From Cubamyces lactineus (Eukaryota; Basidiomycota; Agaricomycetes; Polyporales; Polyporaceae): DNA of 64,000 nt. The stretch is from the NCBI GenBank assembly GCA_022376465.1, contig JACDTU010000003.1:1922001-1986000 (forward strand), read 5' to 3'. Position numbers and translations under genes: made by a program. This document shows, piece by piece, positions 31,143-41,602 of this stretch (position 1 is its first letter; each line of letters starts with the position of its first letter). The notes beneath the pieces were generated by a model. It did no database searches, was not told the origin of the DNA, and saw only the letters and a program-made list of their open reading frames with translations.

Positions 31143-32114
31143 AGTGAGGAGAAAGAATTGGGGCGAATCGACGAGGTTCTCGGTTAGATCGAGTGTAGGA
31201 GGTGGAGATTGTGGAGGCACGAATTGGAGAGGCGCGTCCGGAGGAAGGGGTGTGGGAGCAAGGAGAGGTGAAGGCTCGTAGACTGATTCTAGGTCTTCTT
31301 CTTCTTCTGTCGAAGAAGGAGGAAGCGGAGTAACTTGCCAAGGTTCTGGGACTACAGCCCAGACGTTACCGGGTGGAGGCTCTTGAAGGTTCTGGTAGCG
31401 ATTAGGGCAGGGGAAGCTATCGCAAGCAAAGTAGCTGTCGTCTTCTGGGTCGTAGTAACGATCGAGGTTCTCGTCAACGTCGAAGAAGTGGATAAGCCCA
31501 GAACAATCAAAGGCAGATGATTCTGAAGGGTTGTCGAGAGTGGCGTCGACTTCCTCCTCAGAATCTATGGCAAGAGGTTCCGCTGTGGTCGGCTCCAAAA
31601 CGGTTCAGAAAAAACGCGATGATTGACTTGCTGTGTGCACCGAGAAGTCCTGGTAGATGGGAACACCTGTTCAGGAGAACCAGAGATCCAGACAGCCGAA
31701 ATGCCCGAAAATCTGGGTAGAAGTTGCCAACTGTGCCCAAGAAAAACTATGTACTGCTATCCGACAAAAAGAGTATCGTAAGGAGGGTCCAGACGGTTGT
31801 CCTCCGGTCCTAAGTTCCTAAAGAACCCGGATACAAGGGCTGGCTGTCGCAAGTGCGAGGCCTGACCCAGGGATACTAGAAAGAGCTCGCTACAAAGAGC
31901 TGTACAGCCTACTGAGTACTAGGGCTATAGTAAAAGCACTCAGGGCTGCGTCACGAGCGCAGAAATGTCCCCCTGGTAGCAGTGTCGGCGGGCAACAGTC
32001 AAGAGTTTAGGAATAATGGAGGGGAGGGTGCACAACAGCGATGTCGACGAAGGGAGGGTGCGCGCAGAGATGTCGACAGAAGCAGCAACAAGTTAGAGCA
32101 CAGGGCTCATAACC
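31143..32114 (-). other. Copia leader with no ATG except in the primer site
   Basis: Across these 972 bases the only minus-strand ATG is the one within the primer-binding site (32110-32108). The gag frame is open from a TGA near 31606 down to the gag ATG and encodes an acidic, Pro-rich extension with segments such as LIHFFDVDENLDRYYDPEDD. The upstream 500 bases are closed in all frames and presumably form an untranslated leader with packaging signals. Confidence 0.6.
32102..32114 (-). promoter_or_regulatory. Copia primer-binding site matching the initiator-Met tRNA anticodon arm
   Basis: Directly after the 5' LTR the minus strand reads GGTTATGAGCCCT. The plus strand GGGCTCATAACC is the anticodon stem-loop of initiator tRNA-Met (CAU anticodon). 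Drosophila copia and yeast Ty5 are known to prime from a tRNA cleaved in this loop. Confidence 0.8.
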
Positions 32115-32648
32115 TGACGAACTTCTGAACCTGGAAGGCTGGGGAGCGACCTGTAAGCGACACAAAGAAGTCTTCAGTCTGTGAGCGAACGACTATATTG
32201 CATAGTATAAGTACCTGTAAGCGACACAAAGAAGCTACAAGTACTTCAGTAAGTAACTGCATATAAACCATAGGTATTAAGGGAACTTACTCTTCAGTCT
32301 GTGAGCGAACGACTGAAGAGTAGGGGCGAAGAATGTCCTCCTTATATACTGAGAGAGGAGTGCCATGAGTAAGCGAAGAAAGGAGGCATGTGATCCCTAT
32401 GTACAATGAGTAAGACAATGGTGCGAGTATCGCAACATATGGTGTCATAGATATAGAACCCTCTGGAAGGATCCGTAGCAGTGTAGAACGCAACGGAAAG
32501 ATGGAGGGAATGAAAGAATGTCCAACTACAGTACGTACACTGAGCAGTCCATAAAAGGAATAAAGTCCATGCTGTGCGCGTTGTAGGCGCCACAGCCACA
32601 AGGTCCACATTCCCGGTCCGGCACAGCCGACAACCTGGAAGTTCAACA
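32115..32648 (-). repeat. Copia LTR (5' LTR in element orientation)
   Basis: A 534-bp LTR, identical by eye to 18670-19203. It is followed at 32649-32653 by the target duplication CTCCC and then by the remainder of the F-box exon. Confidence 0.96.
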
Positions 32649-33109
32649 CTCCCCTACTAGAGGCGTACAGCTTGGCGCAATCCGTTCGCATGCGACGCTT
32701 GCGACTCTTGTACAGCAAGACGAATGTACGAGCTCCTCAAAGCGACCTGTACGCTGCTGTGCCGCTCGCCAGCACTCCTGTTTCCCTCCACAAGCTCGAG
32801 TTCGCGTTTTGGCAGGACACTGTCAGATCGCCAGAGGCTTTCGCGCACGTCGCAATGCACGTCGCGCAAAGAGTTGCGCAAGCGGTCGACCGCTTTCCGC
32901 ATCTCAAGAGAGTCAGGCTTTTGATAGACACCATGAGCATGACAATTTCCGAGTGCATCAAAATCATCAATGACCTCTTACCGGGCGATATCATAGAGCG
33001 CGGACTTGTGGCTGTCGAGAAGCCGGGTGATCGATGTGAGTGCGTTCAGACTGTCTGCACTTCTTCGCTGGTGATTTATGCGACCCCTCAAGTCGTCAAT
33101 GTAGCGTAG
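32649..33109 (+). pseudogene. F-box paralogue 2, 3' part (second exon severed by the copia element)
   Basis: This is the continuation of the gene broken at 18669. Its translation (SVRMRRLRLLYSKTNVRAPQ, LHKLEFAFWQDTVRSPEAF, HVAQRVAQAVDRFPHLKRVR, IINDLLPGDIIERGLV) aligns with the second exon of paralogue 1 (IQRLRLFWMVASG, LRELEFTFWEGA, RIVQAVGRFPDLKRVVLV, IINDLLPGEIVERRLV). The exon continues open past the point where paralogue 1 stops, to a TAG at 33107-33109. It has no promoter or start of its own. Confidence 0.85.
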
Positions 33110-33171
33110 AAATGTAGCGATCTAATTCCACGCGGCGTGTATATAGTAGCCACATGCTGTATTGAACTACT

Positions 33172-33603
33172 GGATGACTTCCCGTAAGGATTTAGAGACG
33201 TCTCTATTTCTCTAGATCACTCGCTCAAGCCGGATTTGGGAGCTCGTTTGAGATCCGAAGGTAGATTCAAAGTCCGCCTAGAGAGACGCTCGTCTCTAAA
33301 CCTTGCGATCTAGAAGGGGGGGTCGACCCCCCCTTCCAGATTGAAGTTCGTCTCTAAATCGACACAAATGGCAGGTAACCGGGGCAGAAACCGTACATCC
33401 GACCCTTTTGCATGGCTTCCCATCAGCAAATTGCTATATACGTGAGCACCAAGTGTGCTGACTAAGCGGCAGGAGTGGTGCAGCCGATGGGCGTTTGCAA
33501 GTGGAGCCAAGTCGAAGCCCCGACATATTTTGCTCCCCGCTTTAGAATTTAGCCATGATCTAGAGAAATAGAGACGTCTCTAAATCCTTACGGGAAGTCA
33601 TCC
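33172..33603. mobile_element. 432-bp palindromic MITE-like element
   Basis: Perfect 48-bp terminal inverted repeats (33172-33219 and 33556-33603) bound a non-coding core. Both ends start GGATGACTTCCCG when read inward. The trinucleotide ACT flanks both sides (33169-33171, 33604-33606) and may be the target duplication. The core contains a 24-bp perfect palindrome centred on TCGA (33313-33336) and several CGTCTCTA/TAGAGACG motifs. No transposase is encoded, so it would need one in trans. The superfamily cannot be assigned; a 3-bp duplication is compatible with PIF/Harbinger, but ACT is not its usual TWA. Confidence 0.85.
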
Positions 33604-33837
33604 ACTGACGCCGAGGAACGTCGGCATTGTCCGATAAGGTGATCATACTTGTGGCAATCGTGCTACGTACGCTACATGTCGGCCCATCATTGTAGCACGT
33701 ACTCTTGTCAGCTCAGTCCAACCCACCATTGAAGCAAAGCTCAAGTGATCTCGGGCTTGGAACACTCAAGAACGGAGCTCCTGAAACACGCTACGCATGA
33801 ACCTGCGAGTAGTACTTGCGATAGCAGCCATACCAAG

Positions 33838-35477
33838 ATGGCAGTAGCCTCCCGTATACCGCCCGAGATTCTGGAGAATATCTTTAACGAGTCCCAGAGA
33901 AACCCCTACGGCGTACTCGTCATTCAGTCGCCGTTTCACCCAGATAAAGCCATACGGGATTTAGGATCATACTCTCTCGTATGCCGCTCCTGGAACCCCG
34001 CCGCCCAATCGCTGCTCTTCCGAGATATTATCCTCACCGTCGGTTGGCAGCGCTCCTCCAAAGAGTTCCTTACCTTCATCCAATCCGCACCGCACATCGC
34101 TGGCTTCATCCGTTATTTCCGAATGAGGAGTTTTCCCAGCGTCAATATTAGAGCAGGTGCGCATAGATTGTTTGCGGGGCCCGAGACGAGGACAGTGCTG
34201 ATGCTTGACCATACTCAAGGCAGAGGGTATGATGGAGAATGCCCCGCACTCCTGGTAGGCATCATCAGCGCTCTCACTGCGCTCTCCCATGTGGAAATCA
34301 TCACACAGACCATCCTCGGCTGGCCTAAAGACGTTCCAATGCCTTCGCAGTCTATAAGTTTTACACACCTCACTCTCAGCCAGGTGACATACAAGCCGCT
34401 CTCTGGAGCCGATCGCGTGCCGTTTGATATCCTATCCCTCTTCGACATCGATCATCTCGAGGTTTCCAACAATCACCTTCATCGTCCTGAGAAGCATACA
34501 CACATATCCGACGTGTTCGTTCGTCCGGGATCAGGGCTACCGATTGTACGCGAGCTCGTATATAGAAACTACGACTGCTTCATCAAGTGCAACCTCGAGT
34601 GCGGCGGACTCAACGCCGAGCACATACGTCTACTCAGCTTCGATCCGGGCAGCGTCGACTCCCTCAAGTTCGCCGGGTTGCTCCTCAGCCGGTACGGAGC
34701 GTACGCAACTGACATCCGTCTCGATCTCAGCGCGCTGGCCACCCTAGAACGGCCAAAACAAGCCAGTGAGTCCAAGTCAAGCGCTTGGGAATGCTCCTAC
34801 TCACATAGGACGGTGTCTCGTCAGGTTTCTGGCAGGCGTGCAGCCTGACGCCCTGCATTCGCATACAGCGTTTGCAGCTCTCGTGGATCCACAGCTACCT
34901 GACCTACACGCCGGACGAAGACTACAGCAATGCATACGAGGCGATCCTCGCTAGCACCCCTCTCACTCTGCGCGAGCTCAAGTTCTCCTTTGGCTCTGCG
35001 CTGAGCGACCGCCTGGGACGAGCGGCGCCCCTCGTTGCGCAGAGGATCACGCAAGCCGTCGCCCGCTTTCCGGACCTCAGGAGGGTCACACTATCCATCC
35101 TCAAGCCGCTGAGCGTCGACGAATGCACCGAAGCTATGGGCGGCTTTTTGCCGCGCGAGATTGTCGACCGTGGACTGATGATAGTCGAAAGGGACGATCG
35201 GTGTAAGTGCTTTCCGCGTTATGCCCACCTCCGAGTTCAGCATACACAGTTTCTCACTCCGAATCATCTACTTAGAATTTATTTATGGGGGACTATACCG
35301 AATGGCCGGTACGTTTGGGCGCTGTGTTGTATTTCCGAAGGATTGGACCCTGAAGTAGACTGCTCATATCATCTCGCAACTCGTACTTTCAGTTCTCCGA
35401 CTTTCGTTGACACCTACGGTAGGCCTATACCCTCTAGCTCCAGTCACAAGCGCGTTGTCCTGCCATATATACCGTGA
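33838..35477 (+). CDS. F-box protein, lineage-specific family (paralogue 3)
   Basis: Third member of the local F-box family. It opens MAVASRIPPEILENIFNESQ at 33838 with the F-box LGSYSLVCRSWNPAAQSLLF, RDIILTVG. Family elements follow: LSHVEIITQTILGWPKDVPM, VTYKPLSGADRVPFDILSLF, YDCFIKCNLECGGLNAEHIR, LKFAGLLLSRYG. An intron from GTGAGTCCAA (about 34768) to the CAG near 34824 leads to the second exon (CIRIQRLQLSWIHSYLTYT, LRELKFSFGSALSDRLGR, RITQAVARFPDLRRVTLS, GGFLPREIVDRGLMIVERDD). Paralogue 1 stops soon after that point. Here the frame continues to 35477 with unrelated sequence, so either the tail is longer or a further intron near GTGTAAGT (35201) gives a different end. The frame is otherwise intact. 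It is more diverged from copies 1 and 2 than they are from each other. Confidence 0.72.
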
Positions 35478-35810
35478 CCATTCAGCAAGAAGCGTGTAGG
35501 CTACAGTGTATCATCTGTATATCTTGCTACGCCACCTACATTGCTACGCACGGAATGGTCGGGAACACTACGCTTCGAGCTGTTCATACACTCGGCCAAG
35601 ACAGCACGCTTGTATTGCAACAATCAACGGGCGAGATGCTTGTGGCGGACTGCGCTACTCGTACAACTTTGCGCGAACTACATCATCATCAACGAACGAT
35701 CACAACTTCGGAAGACTCAGAGAGCAGAGACGTTCATGATGGGCCAGGTGCTGAAGTGCGAGGCAGTCGGGTCAGCGTTGACCCATCGAGTGTGGATGGC
35801 TGACGACTTA
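35478..35810. other. Intergenic gap between convergent genes
   Basis: Separates F-box paralogue 3 (+) from G6PD (-). It is a mixed-composition stretch with no recognisable gene and likely holds both 3' UTRs. Confidence 0.45.
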
Positions 35811-37731
35811 CTACTCGGGGACGGTCCGCTTGAAGCCGTACTTCGCGATGAACGAGTCCAGCTCTTTAGGGCCCCGCGAGCCGTACGGGTATGGCACGGG
35901 CTTGGGCGCGGGGCCTGCCTTGCCATCTATCCAGTGGAGGATGGGCGTGAAGATCTTGTTGAGAAAGAGATCAGCCTGGTTACCCAGCGACGTAAAATGT
36001 AGAGATCGCCCTACCTTCCACGCAACATCGAGCTCATCGTCACGGACAAAGTTCGAGTGATCGCCACGGAGTGCGTCGAGGATGAGGGCCTCGTATGCCT
36101 CGGGGATCTTGATCTCCGTGAAGCGACGCTTGTACGTCAGGTCCATCTCGGTCGGGATCGCGCGCGTGTTCAGGCCCGGCGTCTTCGTGTTCAGCTTGAG
36201 GTAGACAGCCTCGGACGGCTGGATGCGGATGACGAGCTCGTTGCGGGAGATGTCCTTGAAGATGCCCTGCGTGACGTCCTTGAACTGGATCCGGACCTCG
36301 ACCTTCGCCTCGTTGAGCGCTGGATTGCAGACGCGGGTAGAGATGAGTTATCAGGCGCAGAGGATGCTGTTGCGCGAGACCTGCTGACCTTTGCCGGCCT
36401 TGAGGATGAAAGGCACGCCCTCCCACCGGGGGTTGTGGATCCACAGCGTCGTCGCGGCGAACGTCGGGCAGACAGAGTTGTGCGGGACAGTATCGTCGTC
36501 GAGGTACCCGGGCTTGCCGTTCGCAGCGACATACTGGCCAAGGAGGGTGTCACTCCGCTCAATGGGAGGGATCGCACGAAGGACCTTGACCTGCGCCGTG
36601 ACATGGGTGGGTAAGAACGTGGGCGCTCACCGCGATAGGAGCGTAACACCCACCTTCTCGTCACGAATATCCTCGGCCGAGAAGGACACAGGGCGCTCCA
36701 TCGTGAGGATGCTGAGAACCTGCAGCAAGTCTGCGTTGCAGTGTCAGCACGTCGGCGTTCTCAACGTATTACAACGGGGGACGGCATTATTCGGACACCG
36801 GTGGCAAGCGGTGGGAAACTCACGGTTCTGGAGAATGTCACGAATGATACCGAACTCGTCGAAGTAGCCGCCGCGACCCTCTGTACCGAACGGCTCCTTG
36901 AATGTGATTTGGACGTTGCTGATGGAGTTCTTGTCCCAGCCGGAGCTGAGCGCAACGTTGGCAAAGCGGAGCACGAGGATATTCTTGACCATCTCCTTCC
37001 CGAGATAGTGATCGATACGGAACGTCTCGTCCTCTGTCCAGTGCTGCTTGAGGGATCCCAGAAGTTGGCGGCAGGACTCGAGGTCCTTGCCGAACGGCTT
37101 TTCTACAATGATACGGTTCTTGCCGTCTTTAGAGTAGCACTGCTCCTTGAGGTGCTGAGCAACAGGAATGAAGACGCTGGGAGGGAGGGCAAGGTAGAAG
37201 AGACGGTTGCGCTCCTTGGATTGGTATTTCGACTCGATGTTGTCCACAATAAACTTGTTGAGGTTCTCGAACGACGGCGCGTCCTCGTAGCCGCCAGAGA
37301 TGTAGAAGCTGAACTTCTTGAACTCCTCGAGCTTCGTCTTGCCGTCCGCATCGTCGTCGGCGATCTTGATGTAAGAGGTGATGCGCTTGTGGTACTCGGC
37401 ATCATCCATCTTGGTACGAGCATAGCCTACGATGTGGACATCGCGAGGCAGGAAGCCCATGCGGTAGAGACCGAAGAGGGCGGGATATGTCTGGGGACGG
37501 TGAGCGCGTATCGGGGGGCTGATTAGATAGAGACGCGTACTTTCTTCTTAGCGAGGTCGCCCGACGCACCGAGCACTGTAAACGGCACGGTCAACTGCAC
37601 AGTCTGGAATGGGAGCGCGGTGGGAAGTACGGACCAACGATGACGGTGTTGTCCTTGAGCGCGTCGTGCGCAGAGGACTCCATGGAGGGGATGGTGCCGG
37701 ACATGGCGCGAGGACGACCTGTGGTTGCCAT
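35811..37731 (-). CDS. ZWF1: Glucose-6-phosphate 1-dehydrogenase
   Basis: First enzyme of the oxidative pentose phosphate pathway, the main cytosolic NADPH source. The first exon is [20 protein letters not shown]. The coenzyme site [12 protein letters not shown] is near residue 35, then [17 protein letters not shown]. The active-site signature [13 protein letters not shown] contains the catalytic His and the substrate Lys, preceded by [14 protein letters not shown]. The C-terminal part has [15 protein letters not shown], the [20 protein letters not shown] stretch, [20 protein letters not shown] and the end [12 protein letters not shown] at 35811. Several short introns lie near the ends and in the centre, for example at about 36730-36825. 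Length and motif order match the family. It diverges from THOC5 with 348 bp between starts. Confidence 0.95.
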
Positions 37732-38079
37732 GGCTAGATAATGGATGAACTGTGTGCGAGGTGGTGGTCAGAAAGAAAGAAAGCAGACGAGGGGGGAGGA
37801 CGCGCACCTGTCGGACTGATATCGAGAGAAAGAAAGAGACTGGCTGGGAGACGGACGCGTGAGGACGGAGGGGTACGGGGGCTGATGCCGATGCAGTCGA
37901 TGTGCTCGTTCAGCACCTCCGATGCGATGATGCAACCTCACTAAGCTCACCCGGCCCGTCCCTCCGCCCTCCTCCTATTGGCTATCTCCGTTCCCACGAC
38001 CACGCTTACCGTCCGCCTGCCTTCGCACATTCACCTCGTCTTCTCATCCTTGTACGCCCTCCTCTCAGTCCCCGCGCAC
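37732..38079. promoter_or_regulatory. Shared divergent promoter region, G6PD / THOC5
   Basis: A 348-bp divergent intergenic stretch. The G6PD side is purine-rich (AAGAAAGAAAG, GAGAGAAAGAAAG) and the THOC5 side pyrimidine-rich. In-frame codons upstream of 38080 have no ATG, which supports that start. Confidence 0.4.
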
Positions 38080-38915
38080 ATGACCTCCCTCACTCCCACA
38101 CACGACGACGACCTGCTCTTGCCTCCAGCTCCAGACTCCGAGCTCGACGCCCTGCGCGACCTCGTCTCCTCTACCTTCCTCAATCACGACCCCGCCCTCG
38201 TCCAGATCCGCGCAGGCGCCCTCTTCGCTCGACTCAAGGCCCTCAACAGGTCCGCTAATCATGCCACACGAGCCCACAAGCAAGCCACCGCGGATGCGCG
38301 CCATGAGATGGACCAAACGTACCTTGGGCTTCAGAACCTCTTGTACGAGAAGAGGCACCTCGAGCGCGAGATAGAGAAATGTCGCCAATTCGCGTATGTG
38401 ACGCGGCATCTTTGATGTATGCACATCGTTAGCTGACGGCCGCCGCATCCAGGTCCATATATCAGGACATTCCCGTTCACTCCCTTGAGGAGTTCAAGCA
38501 GCTCGCGCCCGAGGAAGCGCGTACCGAGGAGGTCCTCGCGGACGAGCATCAGCTCATGCTGAACCGGCTCAGCTTCGAGCTCTCAGAGCGACAGAGGTAT
38601 TTTACCCCTCTTGACGCCTGTCCGACCCGTCAGCTGAGACTCTACGTAGACTCGATCAGAAAAGAAGGGAGCTCATCAAGGAGAAGGAGGCGCTCCTGAA
38701 GGAGAGCAAGACAAAGGCCGCCACCATGGAGAGCGTCAAGACGCAAATCGACAGCCTCATGAAGGTGCGTCGCTATCGCGTCGGACATGCGCTGGCCTTA
38801 TGCTGACCGCGTCGCCTTCTAGTCCGCACTTGATGCGCAGAAGAAGGTCTCGGACCTCGTGCAGTCGAGCCCGCTACCCGCGGCAACGAATCCTTCTACA
38901 CCGGCGCCTAGCTAA
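38080..38915 (+). CDS. THOC5: THO complex subunit 5 (THOC5 family)
   Basis: Part of the nuclear THO/TREX complex that couples transcription to mRNA export. The protein is almost wholly helical: MTSLTPTHDDDLLLPPAPDS, then NHDPALVQIRAGALFARLKA, the family signature YLGLQNLLYEKRHLEREIEK, then CRQFASIYQDIPVHSLEEFK and QLAPEEARTEEVLADEHQLM, NRLSFELSERQRLDQKRREL and a coiled coil that ends with a Ser/Pro tail (PLPAATNPSTPAPS-stop). Three short introns are seen (about 38391-38453, 38597-38655, 38763-38821). At about 215 residues it is a compact fungal form without the long C-terminal region of the animal protein. Confidence 0.85.
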
Positions 38916-39538
38916 ATGCTCGGCACAAGGCATCTGCGCGCATTGTTTCTTCACATGGATAGAGGCCGTCGACTCCGCTTGCTTACCTTCCTCCTGCATC
39001 GACGAGTCCGCCGCACCACGATCGTCACGTACTGGAAATCATGACTCGATATGGTGCCATCCTTCCAATCCCCTACGTCGGGCACGACTGGCGTAAGGAG
39101 TCCATATGCTCGATTGGGAGAACAGAAGGGGGTCGCGAAGAGCGGGGTCCAAGCTCGGGGGGAGAAAAGGCGAGGGTTTAGAGTATGTATACTGGGGGAG
39201 AGGGGCAGCAGAGCTACCGAAGGGGCCGAGGAAGGCGACGCAGATCGCGCCCTTCAGTGCATGCCGGGAATGGCGTGATCTACAGTGAATACAACGATGA
39301 TTCCGGGGATGATACGAGCCAAAAGGAAGAGGGGATGCGATGGGGTAGTGTGGTGTTACAGCGACATCAAGTACAGACGGTACCAGCAACGGCACGCATT
39401 ACAAGTGGGTGATAGGAGACGACGACTGGGGAGGTATGCGTGAGACGAGAGTAACGGTGACCGATCCAAGGATGAGAAATGCGACAGTGAACGAAATGAG
39501 ACGGAAAGCGAATATACTGCTGCTGACGGCGGGCATGC
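38916..39538. other. Intergenic gap between convergent genes
   Basis: About 620 bp between THOC5 (+) and UBC8 (-). The middle is GA-rich. No gene, tRNA or repeat was recognised. Confidence 0.45.
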
Positions 39539-40498
39539 TCACGACTCCATGGGTTCCGCCGCGTCGTCGTCATCGCTGATGCTGCCGATGTCGCTCATCT
39601 CCTCGTCCTCGCCGTCCTCATCGTCCTTATCAAAGGCGGCGTCTGCAGCCTCCTTTGTTGCGAACCGCTGCACGTATTCCTTCACCTTCGCATCGTACTC
39701 CTTTGGGTGACGCATGAGGAGCGCCGCAGCCTCGCCGTTGAGCGGATCGTTCGGGTTCGGGTAGCGCAGCAGCTGCGGGAGGAAGACCTCGAAGATGTTG
39801 ATCATATCTGCAGATTCCGTCGCCACACGGTCGGTCCGGCGGGTCAGTGGACAGCCCGTCGAGTCAACGAGGTAACGGGTACACGACGCACCGAACATGG
39901 GCGACCACGTCTGGTTGATCACGTCGAGACATACAGAACCGCTTCTGGATGGAACGCAAAAGGGGGTGAGCGATCGCTGCGAGCAGAGATGAGGGCGAGA
40001 AGACGCACAGCTCGTCGATATTGGGGTGGAAGATCTTGTTCATGAAACCGATGGAAGGCGACTTGAACGGATACTGGTCCGGTAGCTCGACATGGATCTT
40101 CCACACGCCGCCGGCGAACGGGGCTGCAGGACCGCGATGTAATGACCGGCGCGGAGTGGCGAAGGATGCAGCAGGGACGAGCGCACAGTGACCAGTCAGA
40201 CGAGTTGGCAATAGGGGCAGTAGCGTCGTGCACGTACTCTCTGGTGGCCCGAAGAAGCGGACGTAGAACTCTTGCATGTTGTCGTTGACGAGGTTCACCT
40301 CGTAGTCCGACATGAGCCTATCCCGAGGGGACCGCGGTTAGGACATATTAACGACGACCGCCTCGCGTGTAGACAGCTACGTACAGCTTCATGACATCGG
40401 TCTCAATGCGACGCTTGCTAGGAGAGCTGTATAATCCCGAGAGTTCATGTCAGTTCGCGCTGCACCGCTGAATGCGGGGTAATTGGGGAAACACTCAT
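39539..40498 (-). CDS. UBC8: Ubiquitin-conjugating enzyme E2, Ubc8/UBE2H type
   Basis: E2 enzyme; in yeast Ubc8 acts with the GID/CTLH ligase to degrade gluconeogenic enzymes. Exons read [84 protein letters not shown] (catalytic Cys), then [39 protein letters not shown] and an acidic tail ([20 protein letters not shown]) ending PMES-stop. Acidic C-termini are typical of this E2 class. The start is unresolved. The family N-terminus MSSPSKRR would need ATGAG (40498-40494) joined to CTCTCCTAGC, but the bases after ATGAG are TGTTT rather than GT. A different first exon is possible. Confidence 0.85.
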
Positions 40499-41602
40499 CA
40501 TAGTGTCTGGTCTGAGTGGGAGTCAACGTTGCTAAGAAAGACACTGGGGAGCTGTGATGGATACAAGGAGAATGCGAGGACGAGTATGCTGAGAGGCGCG
40601 AGAGACGAGGACGAGCTGGACGGAGAACGGAGAGGAGAGCTCGGAGGAGGCGGAGGAGGTCAAGGGGGGGAGTGAAGGGAAAGCCGAGGGAAGCGGTGAC
40701 AAGCGGTGACCCGCCCGATATGTCCCCTTGAGCGCCGGCATTCTCCCTACTACCAGCTACACTATACACTCATCATCCTCTCTGCTTTCCGCCTTCCTCT
40801 CTAGCTAGCATCTATTGTTCCGTCGACTGTCGTGCTCGTCGTTTCCTCGTTGCACTGTCTGGCCTGGACTGATGGGACACCTGGAATCTAGCAGACATTG
40901 CTGCAGCCTCGTGAATCTAAACGGCAGAACGGCTCTGGCGCGTGCGCGCGAGGCTTGAGCTAATCCGAAGGGTCGACCCAAAGGCCTTCGACATCTCCAT
41001 CGCACACGCGCACGTACACGTAGTCCTCGTTACACAAAACGCGTGTTTAGGGCGCGTGTCTTCCAGGACGGTGCACATTGCGACCGCGAAACGTTTGGAG
41101 GCCCGTCTCTTCCCACCCGCTGCATTCGCGTGCAGAACCCCATCGATATCGGCTTCAGTATTGGCACAACCCTCGCTCAATCCCCTGCAGGATCCCCCCT
41201 CCCGGGCGGCTTCTCTTTGTCCCTAGACGCATTTTAGGCGTTGCATGCTCTCAGGGCTCACTCGTAACTCTCTTGACGCGTCGCGGCGTTCTCGGTGAGA
41301 GTATCGCAAAACTGACTAGCGAACCTACGTACAATCTCCCCTCCTCGTCGCCAACTTAGCCTGATTCACGCGAAGGACGGAACTCCCCTATTGGTTCGGG
41401 ACCCAAGAACGAGCTTCGAATGTGTACTCAACGCCGGTGGCCACCGGGTTCACGGAACTTCCAAAGCGCCAGCCCGAAGCAGTTCGCGTCGAGCAGCCTA
41501 TTTCATTCGTCGCTAAATATCGAGCACCCTTCGCGCACAGCGCGCGTGAGCTCATCCCGCCCGGAACATGCCTAATCGTACAGCGAACCATGCGCCCCAT
41601 CC
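40499..41602. other. Region without a recognised gene
   Basis: 1.1 kb between UBC8 and the third MARVEL gene. Open frames on both strands (for example about 40942-41226 plus) have no recognisable motifs or consistent splice pattern. It presumably contains the UBC8 promoter and the 3' UTR of the neighbour. Confidence 0.4.

Larger units (their letters stand above)
18670..32648 (-). mobile_element. Full-length Ty1/copia LTR retrotransposon, interrupted by a nested gypsy element
   Basis: Two 534-bp LTRs (18670-19203 and 32115-32648) bracket the element and appear identical base for base. They begin TG and end CA in either orientation, and the element is flanked by CTCCC at 18665-18669 and 32649-32653. 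The internal region on the minus strand holds one Gag-Pol frame in the copia order: Gag, protease, integrase, reverse transcriptase, RNase H. A gypsy element (21886-29542) sits within the integrase region. Removing it and one CAGTG duplication restores a single open frame of exactly 1,422 codons from the ATG at 31142 to the stop at 19215. The primer site and polypurine tract are present. Without the insert it is about 6.3 kb. Identical LTRs indicate very recent integration. Confidence 0.97.
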
